The position numbers and the translations under genes were made by a program. A DNA stretch of 64,000 bases from assembly GCF_004116385.1 (NCBI RefSeq), contig NZ_PEIB01000017.1:34281-98280 (forward strand). Direction: 5' to 3'. Below, piece after piece: positions 10,005-19,143 of this stretch. The notes under the pieces are model-generated. The model saw nothing but the letters and a program-made list of their open reading frames with translations. It was not told where the DNA came from and searched no databases. Position 1 is the stretch's first letter; the number at the start of each line of letters is the position of its first letter. Origin of the DNA: Veronia nyctiphanis. GTDB lineage: Bacteria; Pseudomonadota; Gammaproteobacteria; Enterobacterales; Vibrionaceae.

Positions 10005-10916
10005 TTAGCAAGCTTCCTGAGGCTTGGGAGCGGGCTTTTGGCGCTGACGAATGGCGTCATAGATGAAGATAGCCAGTGCGCACCAAATGAAGCCGAACGT
10101 TGTCGCTTTGTCTGCGCTGAAGTCTTCGCCAAAAAACGATACTGCCATGACAAACATCATGCTCGGTCCGATGTACTGGAAGAAACCGAGTGTCGACAGA
10201 CGGATCTTAGTCGCGGCGCTGGTGAAACACAGCAGCGGCAAGGTGGTGATCCAGCCTGCTGAGATCAGCAGAAGGTTCAGAGTCATCGGGTTGGCTGTCA
10301 TGTCTGACGTCGCAGAATCGGCAAACGCCAATAAATAGATCGCAGCAACAGGTACCATCATCAGTGTTTCGACAAACAGGCCTGTCATCGCATCAAGGTT
10401 CACTTTCTTGCGAAGTAAACCGTAACAGCCAAATGTGCTGGCAAGTACCAGTGCTATCCATGGCAGTGAGCCAAAGGCAAAAATCTCTACCATGACGCCA
10501 ATAGTCGCAAGGCCCACAGCCAGCCATTGCAAGCGACGGAAGCGTTCGCCTAAAAAGACCATAGCGAGCACGACATTAAATAAGGGGTTGATGTAGTAGC
10601 CAAGGCTGGCATCCAACAGACGATCACTCATGACCGCCCAAGTAAACAGTAACCAGTTGATAGAAATCAGAACCGACGTCACCACCAGATACATCAAGCT
10701 TTTGGGTTGTTTGAATAGCTGACGCACGTTAGACAGCTTTTTGGTGAAAAACAGCAGTAACGCTAATAATAGAAACGACCAGATAATGCGGTGAATCAGC
10801 ACTTCCTCCGCGGGCACTTCTGAGACAATTTTGAAGTAAATCGGCGCAATACCCCACATAATGTAGGCGGCCAGTGCCAGTATGACTCCCTGTCGTGTTT
10901 TGCTGCTTTCGTTCAC
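10005..10916 (-). CDS. rarD: EamA/RarD-type permease
   Basis: A 303-residue inner-membrane protein with ten predicted membrane segments, of the RarD branch of the drug/metabolite transporter superfamily. The N-terminus (GVILALAAYIMWGIAPIYFK) and the motif EVLIHRIIWSF are typical of RarD. E. coli RarD was linked to chloramphenicol sensitivity, but its substrate is unknown. It is divergent from recQ, and E. coli also keeps rarD near recQ. The protein is complete. The region on its downstream side to ggt (122 bases) holds only the ggt promoter and no obvious terminator. Confidence 0.9.
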   Translation of the reverse strand: MNESSKTRQGVILALAAYIMWGIAPIYFKIVSEVPAEEVLIHRIIWSFLLLALLLFFTKKLSNVRQLFKQPKSLMYLVVTSVLISINWLLFTWAVMSDRLLDASLGYYINPLFNVVLAMVFLGERFRRLQWLAVGLATIGVMVEIFAFGSLPWIALVLASTFGCYGLLRKKVNLDAMTGLFVETLMMVPVAAIYLLAFADSATSDMTANPMTLNLLLISAGWITTLPLLCFTSAATKIRLSTLGFFQYIGPSMMFVMAVSFFGEDFSADKATTFGFIWCALAIFIYDAIRQRQKPAPKPQEAC

Positions 10917-11194
10917 GGTTCGTTCCCACCAGAAGATAGATAAGAGAATGCAGATATTCAGACTCTACTGGACAGATTCTGTGCGAGATTTTTATGGCTT
11001 CAGCGAGAATTGTCCGAATAATGTACTGACTTTCGCAGTATATGTGTGATTCAAGTCTGTTGATAGCCTTTGGCGGTAGTTAAGGAAGAGATCGTGCAAA
11101 AACAGACAAAAATATCGTCAATACTCGGATGCTGCCACTTTTCTGATCGCGCAGGCAGGTTTAGAATGGCCGCCTGAAAATGAAGAGAGGTGAT

Positions 11195-13036
11195 ATGTCC
11201 AGCATCGAACAATCTGCGTCGCAGCCAAACAGCGAAACGGTCCTTCAGCAAGTGTTTGGTTACCATGAATTCCGCGACGGCCAGAAAGAGGTAATCGATG
11301 CGGTGGTCGCCGGGTTAGATTGTCTGGTGATCATGCCTACTGGTGGCGGAAAAAGTCTCTGTTACCAAATTCCTGCCCTGGTGCGTGAGGGGCTGGCCAT
11401 TGTTATCTCTCCCTTGATTTCACTGATGAAAGACCAAGTCGATCAATTGCTGGCCAATGGTGTGCAGGCTGCCTGTCTGAATTCCTCTATGTCACCGGAA
11501 GCGCAATCCGAGACGTGGCAGAGAGTCCATCAAGGTGAACTGAAGCTGCTCTACGTATCGCCAGAGCGCGCGTTGATGAGCGATTTTGTTGAGCGGATGC
11601 AAAGCAAGACCATCAACCTGATTGCGGTGGACGAAGCGCACTGTATTTCTCAATGGGGACACGATTTTCGACCTGAGTATGCCCAGCTTGGTTCGCTGAA
11701 ACAGTATTTTGGTCAGGCCCCTGTGGTCGCATTAACGGCTACCGCTGATGAGACAACCCGTCAGGATATTTGCCAGCGCCTGAATCTGGCCGAGCCTCAC
11801 ACCTATCTGGGTAGCTTCGATCGCCCCAATATTCGTTATACCTTGTTGGAAAAACACAAACCGCAAGCCCAACTTGTCCGCTTTCTCGCCTCGCAAAAAG
11901 GGCTCAGTGGCATCGTCTATTGCAATAGCCGCAAGAAAGTCGAGCAGGTCACCGAAAAGCTGTGCGACCAGAATATCCGCGCTGCGGGCTACCATGCTGG
12001 GATGACGACCGATGAACGTGGTCGTGTGCAGGAAGCTTTTCAGCGAGATGATGTGCAGGTAGTGGTTGCCACCGTCGCTTTCGGTATGGGGATCAACAAG
12101 CCCAACGTCAGGTTCGTAGTGCACTTCGATATACCGCGCAATATTGAGTCCTACTATCAGGAAACTGGTCGGGCAGGGCGTGACGGTTTACCCGCTGAAG
12201 CGGTGATGCTATACGACCCTTCAGATATTGGCTGGCTTTACCGTTGCCTCGAAGAAAAACCAGAAGGGCCACAAAAGCAGGTGGAAAGCCACAAACTGCA
12301 TGCCATGGGAGCCTTTGCTGAGGCACTGACTTGCCGACGTCTGGTGCTGCTGAATTATTTCGGTGAATACCGGGAGTCGCCCTGCGGTAACTGCGATATT
12401 TGCCTCGATCCGCCGACGTTATTCGACGGCACTGAGCAAGCGCAGAAAGCATTGTCCTGTGTTTATCGGGTGAATCAGAGCTTCGGCGTTGGTTATGTGG
12501 TTGAAGTGCTGCGAGGCATGCAAAACCAGCGAATCAAAGATCATGGTCATGAAAAGCTCAGCACTTACGGTCTTGGCAAAGAGGAGAGCCATGAATACTG
12601 GGTCAGCATTTTCCGTCAGCTTATCCACCGCGGTTACTTGTTCCAAAATATTGCCAGAAGCTCGGTACTTCAGCTGACCGAAGAGGCTCGCCCGCTGCTG
12701 CGTGGCGAGTTGGCACTCGAACTTGCAGTACCCAGACTCGGCCTCAACCCGAGAAGCAAAGCCGACAAACTGGGTAAACGGAATTACGATAAAAAGCTTT
12801 TCGCCAAACTGCGTAAGCTACGCAAAGCCATTGCAGATGACGAAGACATTCCACCTTATGTGGTTTTCAATGATGCCAGCCTGATTGAAATGGCTGAGAT
12901 GGTGCCGACATCGCAAGCTGAAATGCTGGCGGTCAATGGCGTGGGGCAACGTAAGCTCGAAAAATACGGTTGTGCATTCCTCGATTTGATTGAAGACCAT
13001 ATCACGCTCACCGATGAGGACAGACACTATGGATGA
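11195..13036 (+). CDS. recQ: ATP-dependent DNA helicase RecQ
   Basis: RecQ unwinds DNA 3'-5' in RecF-pathway recombination and fork repair. The 613-residue protein has Walker A MPTGGGKSLCYQ, the DEAH box VDEAHCISQWGHDFRP, motif VI QETGRAGRDG, the RQC zinc cluster (Cys in TCRRLVLL and CGNCDIC), and a C-terminal HRDC domain (last 80 residues, MLAVNGVGQRKLEKYG). The ATG at 11195 is preceded by AGAGG at good spacing; an in-frame ATG five codons earlier would overlap that site. The stop overlaps the next gene. Intact. Confidence 0.96.
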   Translation: MSSIEQSASQPNSETVLQQVFGYHEFRDGQKEVIDAVVAGLDCLVIMPTGGGKSLCYQIPALVREGLAIVISPLISLMKDQVDQLLANGVQAACLNSSMSPEAQSETWQRVHQGELKLLYVSPERALMSDFVERMQSKTINLIAVDEAHCISQWGHDFRPEYAQLGSLKQYFGQAPVVALTATADETTRQDICQRLNLAEPHTYLGSFDRPNIRYTLLEKHKPQAQLVRFLASQKGLSGIVYCNSRKKVEQVTEKLCDQNIRAAGYHAGMTTDERGRVQEAFQRDDVQVVVATVAFGMGINKPNVRFVVHFDIPRNIESYYQETGRAGRDGLPAEAVMLYDPSDIGWLYRCLEEKPEGPQKQVESHKLHAMGAFAEALTCRRLVLLNYFGEYRESPCGNCDICLDPPTLFDGTEQAQKALSCVYRVNQSFGVGYVVEVLRGMQNQRIKDHGHEKLSTYGLGKEESHEYWVSIFRQLIHRGYLFQNIARSSVLQLTEEARPLLRGELALELAVPRLGLNPRSKADKLGKRNYDKKLFAKLRKLRKAIADDEDIPPYVVFNDASLIEMAEMVPTSQAEMLAVNGVGQRKLEKYGCAFLDLIEDHITLTDEDRHYG

Positions 13037-13349
13037 AATGATGTTGTTACCGTTTAACCCAGACAGTGGACGCCTTATTCTTACTTCTTCCTCGCTGGAC
13101 TTTGACAGTGCAGAGACGGTAGCAGAGTCATTTTTCACTCTTATCGGCGCCACAGTGAAAGAAAAGCAACTCGACGCTGATTTGCTAAGCTGGCTAATTG
13201 ACTTTGAAGGTTGTCAGTTGATGGCGAAGGCAGAGCACTACTCGGCGAGTCTGTGGCTTGAGACCATGGGAGAGAATGGACTGGAAGAATTGCTGTTTCT
13301 GTCTCAGTGGCTACCAGAGCGAGCGGGTATCCAAATCGCCTCTTTTTAA
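13029..13349 (+). CDS. DUF3630 family protein
   Basis: A 106-residue cytoplasmic protein of unknown function. The start ATG at 13029 lies eight bases inside the end of recQ, giving MDEMMLLPFNPDSGRL, and the overlap implies translational coupling to recQ. It has no membrane segment or signal. Acidic content and the pattern WLIDFEGCQLMAKAEHYSASLWLE resemble the DUF3630 proteins seen beside recQ in Vibrio relatives. No motif suggests an activity, and a role linked to RecQ is inference from position only. Confidence 0.8.
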   Translation: MDEMMLLPFNPDSGRLILTSSSLDFDSAETVAESFFTLIGATVKEKQLDADLLSWLIDFEGCQLMAKAEHYSASLWLETMGENGLEELLFLSQWLPERAGIQIASF

Positions 13350-13364
13350 CCCCGCTTTTTGCTG

Positions 13365-13370
13365 TATAAT
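13365..13370 (+). promoter_or_regulatory. Probable -10 element of the yhhQ riboswitch transcript
   Basis: TATAAT preceded by TG four bases upstream, with no clear -35 box. It would start transcription near 13377, so that the transcript contains an 8-bp hairpin at 13384-13405 and then the preQ1 aptamer. Confidence 0.5.
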
Positions 13371-13415
13371 CGCCCGCTTTCGCGCCTGACGGCAAAGCGT
13401 CGGGCAAATAATGTG

Positions 13416-13449
13416 TTTTGGGTTCCCTCACCCCCAAATGACAAAAAGG
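13416..13449 (+). promoter_or_regulatory. preQ1-I riboswitch overlapping the yhhQ ribosome binding site
   Basis: A compact H-type pseudoknot. The 6-bp stem TTTGGG (13417-13422) pairs with CCCAAA (13433-13438) around a C-rich loop TTCCCTCACC. It is followed by the A-rich tail TGACAAAAAGG. The layout and tail match the Thermoanaerobacter tengcongensis preQ1-I aptamer (stem CUGGG/CCCAG, tail AACAAAACAAGG). Loop CCT (13426-13428) can pair with AGG (13447-13449), which is also the Shine-Dalgarno sequence for the ATG at 13456. Ligand binding should therefore hide the ribosome site and lower YhhQ synthesis. The downstream gene, a preQ0/preQ1 transporter, fits the ligand. Confidence 0.85.
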
Positions 13450-13455
13450 TACAAT

Positions 13456-14118
13456 ATGAACTCCTTTACTCCTTCGCAGCTTCGTAAGGCGCTGTCTTAC
13501 CTTGTTGTTTTCCACCTATTGATCATTGCGTCTAGCAATTACTTGGTTCAGCTTCCGTTTACTCTGTTTGGATATCACACCACTTGGGGAGCGTTCACTT
13601 TTCCGTTCATCTTTTTGGCAACCGATCTGACTGTCAGGATCTTTGGTGCCGAGATGGCAAGAAGAATCATTTTCTGGGTGATGATCCCCTCTCTGTTAAT
13701 TTCCTACGTGTTGTCCGTGCTGTTCCTCGATGGGCAATATCAAGGATTGGCTGATCTAACGAACTTCAATCTGTTTGTTGCTCGGATCGCGATTGCCAGC
13801 TTTATGGCATACCTGCTCGGGCAGATCCTCGATATTCATGTATTCAACAGATTACGTGCGCTTAAGCAATGGTGGGTAGCACCGACCTGTTCGACCCTGA
13901 TAGGGAACGCGTGCGATACACTCGCTTTCTTCTTCATTGCTTTCTACAACAGCCCAGATGCCTTTATGGCGGAGCACTGGACGGAAATCGCGCTGGTGGA
14001 TTACAGCTTTAAACTGATTATCAGCCTTGGTCTGTTTATTCCCATGTATGGTGTGTTGCTCAACTTCCTGATTGGCAAACTGACCTCATCGACCAGTTCT
14101 CACTCTCAGACAGCCTGA
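13456..14118 (+). CDS. yhhQ: Queuosine precursor (preQ0/preQ1) transporter YhhQ
   Basis: A 220-residue inner-membrane protein with six hydrophobic segments, of the YhhQ/COG1738 family that takes up 7-cyano-7-deazaguanine and related precursors for tRNA queuosine. Characteristic stretches are FTFPFIFLATDLTVRIFGAE near residues 50-70 and STLIGNACDTLAFFFIAFY near 150-170. The start at 13456 lies six bases after the AGG that closes the preQ1 riboswitch; upstream in-frame starts would put the aptamer inside the gene. It appears monocistronic, ending in a terminator. Confidence 0.93.
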   Translation: MNSFTPSQLRKALSYLVVFHLLIIASSNYLVQLPFTLFGYHTTWGAFTFPFIFLATDLTVRIFGAEMARRIIFWVMIPSLLISYVLSVLFLDGQYQGLADLTNFNLFVARIAIASFMAYLLGQILDIHVFNRLRALKQWWVAPTCSTLIGNACDTLAFFFIAFYNSPDAFMAEHWTEIALVDYSFKLIISLGLFIPMYGVLLNFLIGKLTSSTSSHSQTA

Positions 14119-14136
14119 AAAATAAAGTAAACAAAC

Positions 14137-14162
14137 AACCGGCCACTGCGCCGGTTTTTTTT
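14137..14162 (+). terminator. yhhQ terminator
   Basis: Stem AACCGGC/GCCGGTT followed by a run of eight T. Confidence 0.85.
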
Positions 14163-14260
14163 ATCCTCAACGTCACTCAATGAAGGCAATACGCTGCTCG
14201 GTATCGCTCGGCGCTATAATGAAACAAGCAAAGAGTCTGTCTTCAGAGTAAGGGTGATTT

Positions 14261-14692
14261 ATGGAGATTCGAGAAGGCACACTGGCCGAGGCACTGGATG
14301 TTTTAGTCAAGATTGATGAGTTCGAACAGGGCGAGACTCTGGCCTCAATGACACGTCGTATTGGTGATAAACCCAGTTTGGTTCTGGTTGCTGACGATGG
14401 CAACGAATTAGTCGGAGTCAATATTGGCTATCAGCTTGATGACGATTGCTTTTATAGTTGGTTGGGCGGGGTCACCGCCAAGAGTCGACGTAAGGGAATT
14501 GCCAAGGCCCTAATGAATGCTCAGGAAGATTGGGTAAAGATTCGGGGCTACCAGACCATCCGAGTTAAATCACGCAACTGTTTTCCTGAGACAGTGAGTT
14601 TGTTGTTAACTCGCAAATATCAGGTCGAACACCTGGAAAAGCAGGGCTCCTTGGACCAATATCGGCTCCATTTTGTGAAGCTGATCACGTAG
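14261..14692 (+). CDS. GNAT-family N-acetyltransferase
   Basis: A 143-residue protein with the GNAT fold: LVLVADDGNELVGVNIGY (beta strands 2-4), then the acetyl-CoA loop SRRKGIAKALM near residues 78-88 (pattern RxxGxA), and a C-terminal beta strand FVKLIT. The substrate cannot be told. It has its own ribosome site (AAGGGTG) and no operon partner. The Fur-controlled ryhB promoter begins within 60 bases of its stop, in the same direction, without an intervening terminator, so some read-through into ryhB is possible. Confidence 0.85.
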   Translation: MEIREGTLAEALDVLVKIDEFEQGETLASMTRRIGDKPSLVLVADDGNELVGVNIGYQLDDDCFYSWLGGVTAKSRRKGIAKALMNAQEDWVKIRGYQTIRVKSRNCFPETVSLLLTRKYQVEHLEKQGSLDQYRLHFVKLIT

Positions 14693-14726
14693 AGACTATC
14701 ATTTAAACAAAAAAAAGAAAAAAGAT

Positions 14727-14757
14727 TTGCCAAACGCTAATGAGAATGATTATTATT
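14727..14757 (+). promoter_or_regulatory. ryhB promoter with Fur box
   Basis: -35 TTGCCA at 14727-14732 and -10 TATTAT at 14751-14756, spaced by 18 bases. The spacer and -10 are covered by TGAGAATGATTATTA (14741-14755), which fits the Fur 7-1-7 consensus TGATAATNATTATCA with two mismatches. Iron-loaded Fur bound here would block RNA polymerase, so transcription should rise under iron limitation. Confidence 0.85.
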
Positions 14758-14762
14758 AAGTT

Positions 14763-14897
14763 GTACCCAGCGCACTGACACATCAGCGAGTTGGATACAC
14801 GACATTGCTCACATTGCTTCCAGTAAATTTGCATATGACCAGGCAATACTTAGGTCAACTATCATGCAAGCGACGCCCACAACGGCGTCGCTTTTTT
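14763..14897 (+). ncRNA. ryhB: RyhB iron-responsive small RNA
   Basis: The core CACGACATTGCTCACATTGC followed by TTCCAGTA (14798-14825) is identical to the conserved target-pairing region of E. coli RyhB. A Fur box sits on the promoter, and a strong terminator (stem AGCGACGCC/GGCGTCGCT, 14869-14892, then TTTTTT) closes the RNA. RyhB works with Hfq to silence iron-using proteins when iron is short. The predicted length is about 135 nt, longer than the 90 nt of E. coli but shorter than the V. cholerae form. The 5' end is estimated from the -10 box and may be off by several bases. Confidence 0.93.
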
Positions 14898-14916
14898 CTT
14901 TTTTGCCTCTTTACAT

Positions 14917-15567
14917 TTAAGCCAACTCAACCAGTTTTTTAACCAGCCCGTTGATACCTTTTGAGGTTTCGCTAATAGTGGATGCCAGCATATATGCAGG
15001 TGTTGAGAGCAATTTACGTTTTTGGTCCAACACGAAATCGTCCACTGGGCATTCAATATGCTCGCCACCCATGGCATTGAAGGCTGCTGCTGTATCCGGG
15101 TCACTACCTATGGTGCCTTTCGCACCAGCACCATAAACAGCAGGGATCATGACGGGTGAGATGCAAATATAGCCAGCAGGTTTTTCTGCTTCAGCAAATG
15201 CAGTGCAGACTGTTTTTACGTCATCGTTCAGTACCATCTCTGCACCATTAACGGCAAAGTCACACAGGTTTTTGGCAACACCAAATCCGCCAGGGATCAA
15301 TAAGGCGTCAAAGTCGCTTTCATTCAGTTCTGAAAGAGGTGACACGTCACCACGTGCGATGCGTGCAGATTCAGCAAGCACGTTGCGTTTCTCTTCCGAC
15401 TCTTCTCCTGCTTTGTGATTAATCACATGCATTTGTTGTACGTCAGGGGCAAAGCAATGCCAACTTGCGCCGTTTTCTTCAAGGGCCAGCAAAGATAAAA
15501 CAGACTCATGGATCTCTGAGCCATCAAATACACCACACCCTGACAGGATCACAGCTACTTTTTTCAT
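14917..15567 (-). CDS. elbB: ElbB (YhbL), DJ-1/PfpI-like glyoxalase
   Basis: A 216-residue protein of the DJ-1/PfpI superfamily. It begins MKKVAVILSGCGVFDGSEIH and has the family region LIPGGFGVAKNLCDFA. The nucleophile elbow is at TVCTAFAEAEKPAGYICIS. E. coli ElbB is annotated for isoprenoid biosynthesis and shows glyoxalase activity; the physiological role is uncertain. The start at 15567 has GAGAGAAA just upstream and matches the family N-terminus; the longer frame to 15603 is not supported. Monocistronic, converging on ryhB. Confidence 0.93.
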   Translation of the reverse strand: MKKVAVILSGCGVFDGSEIHESVLSLLALEENGASWHCFAPDVQQMHVINHKAGEESEEKRNVLAESARIARGDVSPLSELNESDFDALLIPGGFGVAKNLCDFAVNGAEMVLNDDVKTVCTAFAEAEKPAGYICISPVMIPAVYGAGAKGTIGSDPDTAAAFNAMGGEHIECPVDDFVLDQKRKLLSTPAYMLASTISETSKGINGLVKKLVELA

Positions 15568-15994
15568 TTTCTCTCTCCTAGGTAGCAAGCCAATAACAAT
15601 CAAATCGCCATATTGAACAGTGTTTTGTTGTGGGGGTCAATATCATCATCACGATAATGACGAAAAGAAGAAACCTTTTCTGATCCTGTTGTTACAGATG
15701 AGAACTGTGATGGAAAAATTCGATCCAGTCTTTCATACGGTATTTATTTTTCCACAATGCATGATCCCCGACCGATCCTGAGAACGATCGATTGAATAGA
15801 TATAAGTAACTAATTTTAATGATTTTAAAATCTGTAAGTAAGTTTCACACACGATTGATCTGATTGTGAAAAAATAAATACCAACAAACTTATCCACAGA
15901 TGAAGACGCAATATGTGAAAAGCAGGGTTAACAGAAAACATGAGTCGTGGCATCCTACCTTTCTCATTAAATTTCCCGGCTATCTGACTATATT
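15568..15994. other. AT-rich spacer upstream of polA with GATC cluster and DnaA-box-like sequences
   Basis: No gene is seen in these 427 bases. Six GATC sites fall in 15682-15860 (at 15682, 15722, 15763, 15774, 15786 and 15857), several times the chance density. A perfect DnaA box TTATCCACA lies at 15890-15898 and a near match TTTTCCACA at 15748-15756. The stretch 15800-15890 is very AT-rich. Promoters for elbB and polA must also lie here. A role in DnaA or Dam control of polA is possible but unproven. Confidence 0.5.
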
Positions 15995-18774
15995 ATGGCG
16001 ACTATTCCTGAAAATCCGTTGATCCTTGTTGACGGCTCCTCTTACCTATATCGCGCTTACCATGCTGCACCTAACTTTACCAACGCTCAGGGTGAGCCTA
16101 CGGGCGCTGTTTATGGTGTTGTTAATATGTTGCGCAGTCTGGTAAAGCAATTTCCGTCTTCACCTGTTGCAGTGATATTTGATGCTAAGGGTAAAACGTT
16201 CCGTGACGACATGTATGCCGAATACAAAGCACATCGCCCGCCAATGCCGGATGATCTGCGTTGCCAGATAGAACCATTGCACACCATCATCAAAGCCATG
16301 GGCTTCCCAATGTTAGTCATCGATGGCGTGGAAGCCGATGATGTGATTGGTACATTGGCTGTGCAGGGATCTGCAGCCGGTATCCCGGTATTGATCAGTA
16401 CCGGTGATAAAGATATGGCGCAGCTGGTGGATGAGAATGTCACACTCATTAATACCATGACCAATGTGGTGATGGACCCCCAAGCCGTCCACGATAAGTA
16501 CGGTTTTGGACCCGAACATATTATCGACTACCTCGCTTTGATGGGAGACAAGGTCGATAATATTCCCGGTGTACCAGGTGTCGGAGACAAGACCGCGACA
16601 GCCCTTATTGCGGGTATAGGTGGCCTTAACGATCTTTATGACAACCTTGATAAAATTGCTGATCTTGGTTTCCGTGGTTCGAAAACCATGGCCAAGAAGC
16701 TTACTGAGAACAGAGAGAATGCGTTGCTTTCTTACGAACTAGCAACCATCAAGCTTGATGTCGAACTTCCGTTTAAACCCAATGAACTGGTGAATGGTGA
16801 GCCTGATACAGACAAGCTGGTTGAGATGTACACCCACCTGCAGTTCCGCCGCTGGTTGGCGGAAGCAAAAGATGGCGTGGCGATGCCAACCGGAGACAGT
16901 GCGAGCAAGGCGTCTGGTAATGAAGCGTCTGATGAAGCGGAACCTGCTCACGCAAGCGTCGATCGCAGCAACTACGAGACTATTCTGACTGAAAGCGACT
17001 TTCAGCGTTGGATGGATAAATTACGCGCTACGGACGTTGTTGCTTTTGATACTGAGACCGACAATCTTGATTACATGGAAGCCAACCTTGTCGGTGTTTC
17101 ATTTGCCGTCGCTGAAGGCGAAGCGGCTTATGTGCCTGTTGCGCACGACTACCTAGACGCGCCAGAACAGTTAGAGCGTGATTGGGTCATTGAACAAATG
17201 AAAGAGTGGCTGGAAGACCCTGCGTCTGCCAAAGTGGGCCAGAACCTCAAGTACGATGCGAGTGTGCTGGCTCGTTATAATATCGCGATGCGCGGCATTG
17301 CTTACGACACCATGCTTGAATCTTATGTCTTTAACAGTGTGGCGGGCCGTCATGATATGGACAGCCTTGCGCTTCGTTATCTGAACCACACTTGTATCAG
17401 CTTTGAAGAGATTGCAGGTAAAGGTAAAAAGCAGCTGACGTTTAACCAAATTCAGCTTGAGCAGGCGTCGCCATATGCTGCGGAAGATGCCGATATCACC
17501 CTGCGCCTGCACAACTACCTCAAAGACAAAGTCGAATCCGATGACGCGCTGAAAACCATTTTTGAGCAATATGAAATGCCTTTGGTTCCCGTTCTTTCCA
17601 GAATGGAGCGAAACGGCGTACTTATTGACAGTATGATGCTGTCTGCTCAGTCATCAGAGCTGGCGATCAGACTCGATGAGATAGAAAAGAAAGTATATGA
17701 AATTGCCGGTGAAGAGTTCAATCTGAGTTCACCAAAACAGTTGCAGGCAATATTGTTCGAGAAAATGGGATTACCCGTCATTAAAAAGACACCATCGGGT
17801 ACGCCATCAACCAATGAGGAGGTCCTGCAAGAGCTGGCTCTGGATTACCCGCTGCCGAAGCTTATTCTCGAATACCGTGGTTTGGCGAAGCTGAAATCTA
17901 CTTACACTGAGAAACTGCCCAAGATGGTTAACCCTCGCTCGGTAGAGTGCACACCTCTTATCATCAGGCGGTTACTGCGACAGGCCGTCTGTCGTCAACC
18001 GATCCGAACTTGCAGAATATTCCAGTACGAAATGAAGAAGGGCGTCGTATTCGTCAGGCATTCGTTGCTCCTGAAGGTCGTGCAATTTTGGCTGTCGACT
18101 ATTCTCAGATTGAGCTTCGTATCATGGCACACTTGTCTGGCGATAAGGCGCTGCTTACTGCCTTCCGTGATGGTAAGGATATTCACACTGCCACCGCCGC
18201 AGAGGTCATGTGCGTAAGCCTGGATGACGTGACCGCAGAAATGCGCCGTCGCGCCAAAGCCATCAACTTTGGTTTGATTTACGGTATGAGTGCATTTGGG
18301 TTGGCAAAACAGCTTGGTATTCCTCGTGCAGAAGCCCAGCAGTATATGGACCTGTATTTCGAGCGCTACCCGGGTGTCAGACAATATATGGAAAGTACGC
18401 GCCTGACAGCAGCAGAGCAGGGCTATGTTGAGACCATTTTTGGCCGTCGATTGCACTTACCGGAAATCAAATCTCGCAACGGTATGCGCCGAAAAGCCGC
18501 TGAACGTGCTGCGATCAATGCCCCAATGCAAGGCACTGCCGCCGATATTATTAAGCGCGCAATGATTTTGGTGGATAACTGGCTGCAACAGCAACCTGAA
18601 GAGACTGCCACTTTGATCATGCAGGTACACGATGAACTGGTTCTGGAAGTAAACAACGAAGATTTACAACGTGTCGACGATGAAATTTGCCGATTAATGG
18701 AGTCAGCCGCTGATCTGGCGGTGCCACTGATTGCCGAGTCAGGCTCTGGAGACTGCTGGGATAAGGCCCATTGA
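15995..18774 (+). CDS. polA: DNA polymerase I, with an apparent one-base frameshift at about 17941
   Basis: Pol I removes RNA primers and fills gaps. Residues 1-300 form the 5' nuclease ([40 protein letters not shown]). Residues about 330-520 form the 3'-5' exonuclease with [13 protein letters not shown], so proofreading looks kept. The polymerase has motif [17 protein letters not shown], motif [20 protein letters not shown] and motif [12 protein letters not shown]. The first frame ends in nonsense after KMVNPRS; the next frame resumes [19 protein letters not shown]. One extra G at GG 17941-17942 gives [13 protein letters not shown] and 926 residues (E. coli 928). A real disruption would remove the polymerase domain, so an error is likely. 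Spot 42 RNA follows, as in E. coli. Confidence 0.95.
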
Positions 18775-18888
18775 GATCAGTCACTTAAATTTCGATAAAA
18801 AATAAGTACTATCGCGATTAGATTATTTTTGAAATAAACTTTCAGTTTGTGCTTTATTTAATCAGCCAAGTGCGATACATTAATCGGC

Positions 18889-18997
18889 GTAGGGTACAGA
18901 GGTAAGATGTTCTATCTTTCAGACCTTTTGTTTCACGTTATTGGATTTGGCTGATTCAGCTGCCTCGGTCTTCATTTGAGACCGGGGCGTTTTTTTA
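18889..18997 (+). ncRNA. spf: Spot 42 small RNA
   Basis: Starts GTAGGGTACAGAGGTAAGAT and follows E. coli Spot 42 nearly base for base for its first 60 nt, including CAGACCTTTT and GGATTTGGCTGA. It ends with a terminator hairpin (CTCGGTCT/AGACCGGGG, then GTTTTTTT). Spot 42 is an Hfq-dependent RNA of the CRP regulon that represses secondary carbon uptake and metabolism genes such as galK. A -10-like TACATT is at 18876-18881. The position directly after polA is the conserved one. Confidence 0.96.
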
Positions 18998-19143
18998 TCT
19001 GTCACTTGTACACTTTTCATACTTCCCCGGCTAAAAAGCTCCAAACCCACTGTAAAACATCATGTTGTTTTACTGTAAACACAGGCTTACATGCGATTCA
19101 TATCATTTTTAGAGTAATTACTTTAATTATGAGGAAGTATAGT

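Noticed and set aside
14869..14897. Hairpin as the terminator of elbB
   Set aside because: The T run is only on the plus strand, so it belongs to ryhB and not to the minus-strand elbB.
15568..15994. The GATC/DnaA-box spacer as the chromosomal replication origin
   Set aside because: oriC normally sits by mnmG or dnaA. These genes are absent here, and only one perfect DnaA box was found.
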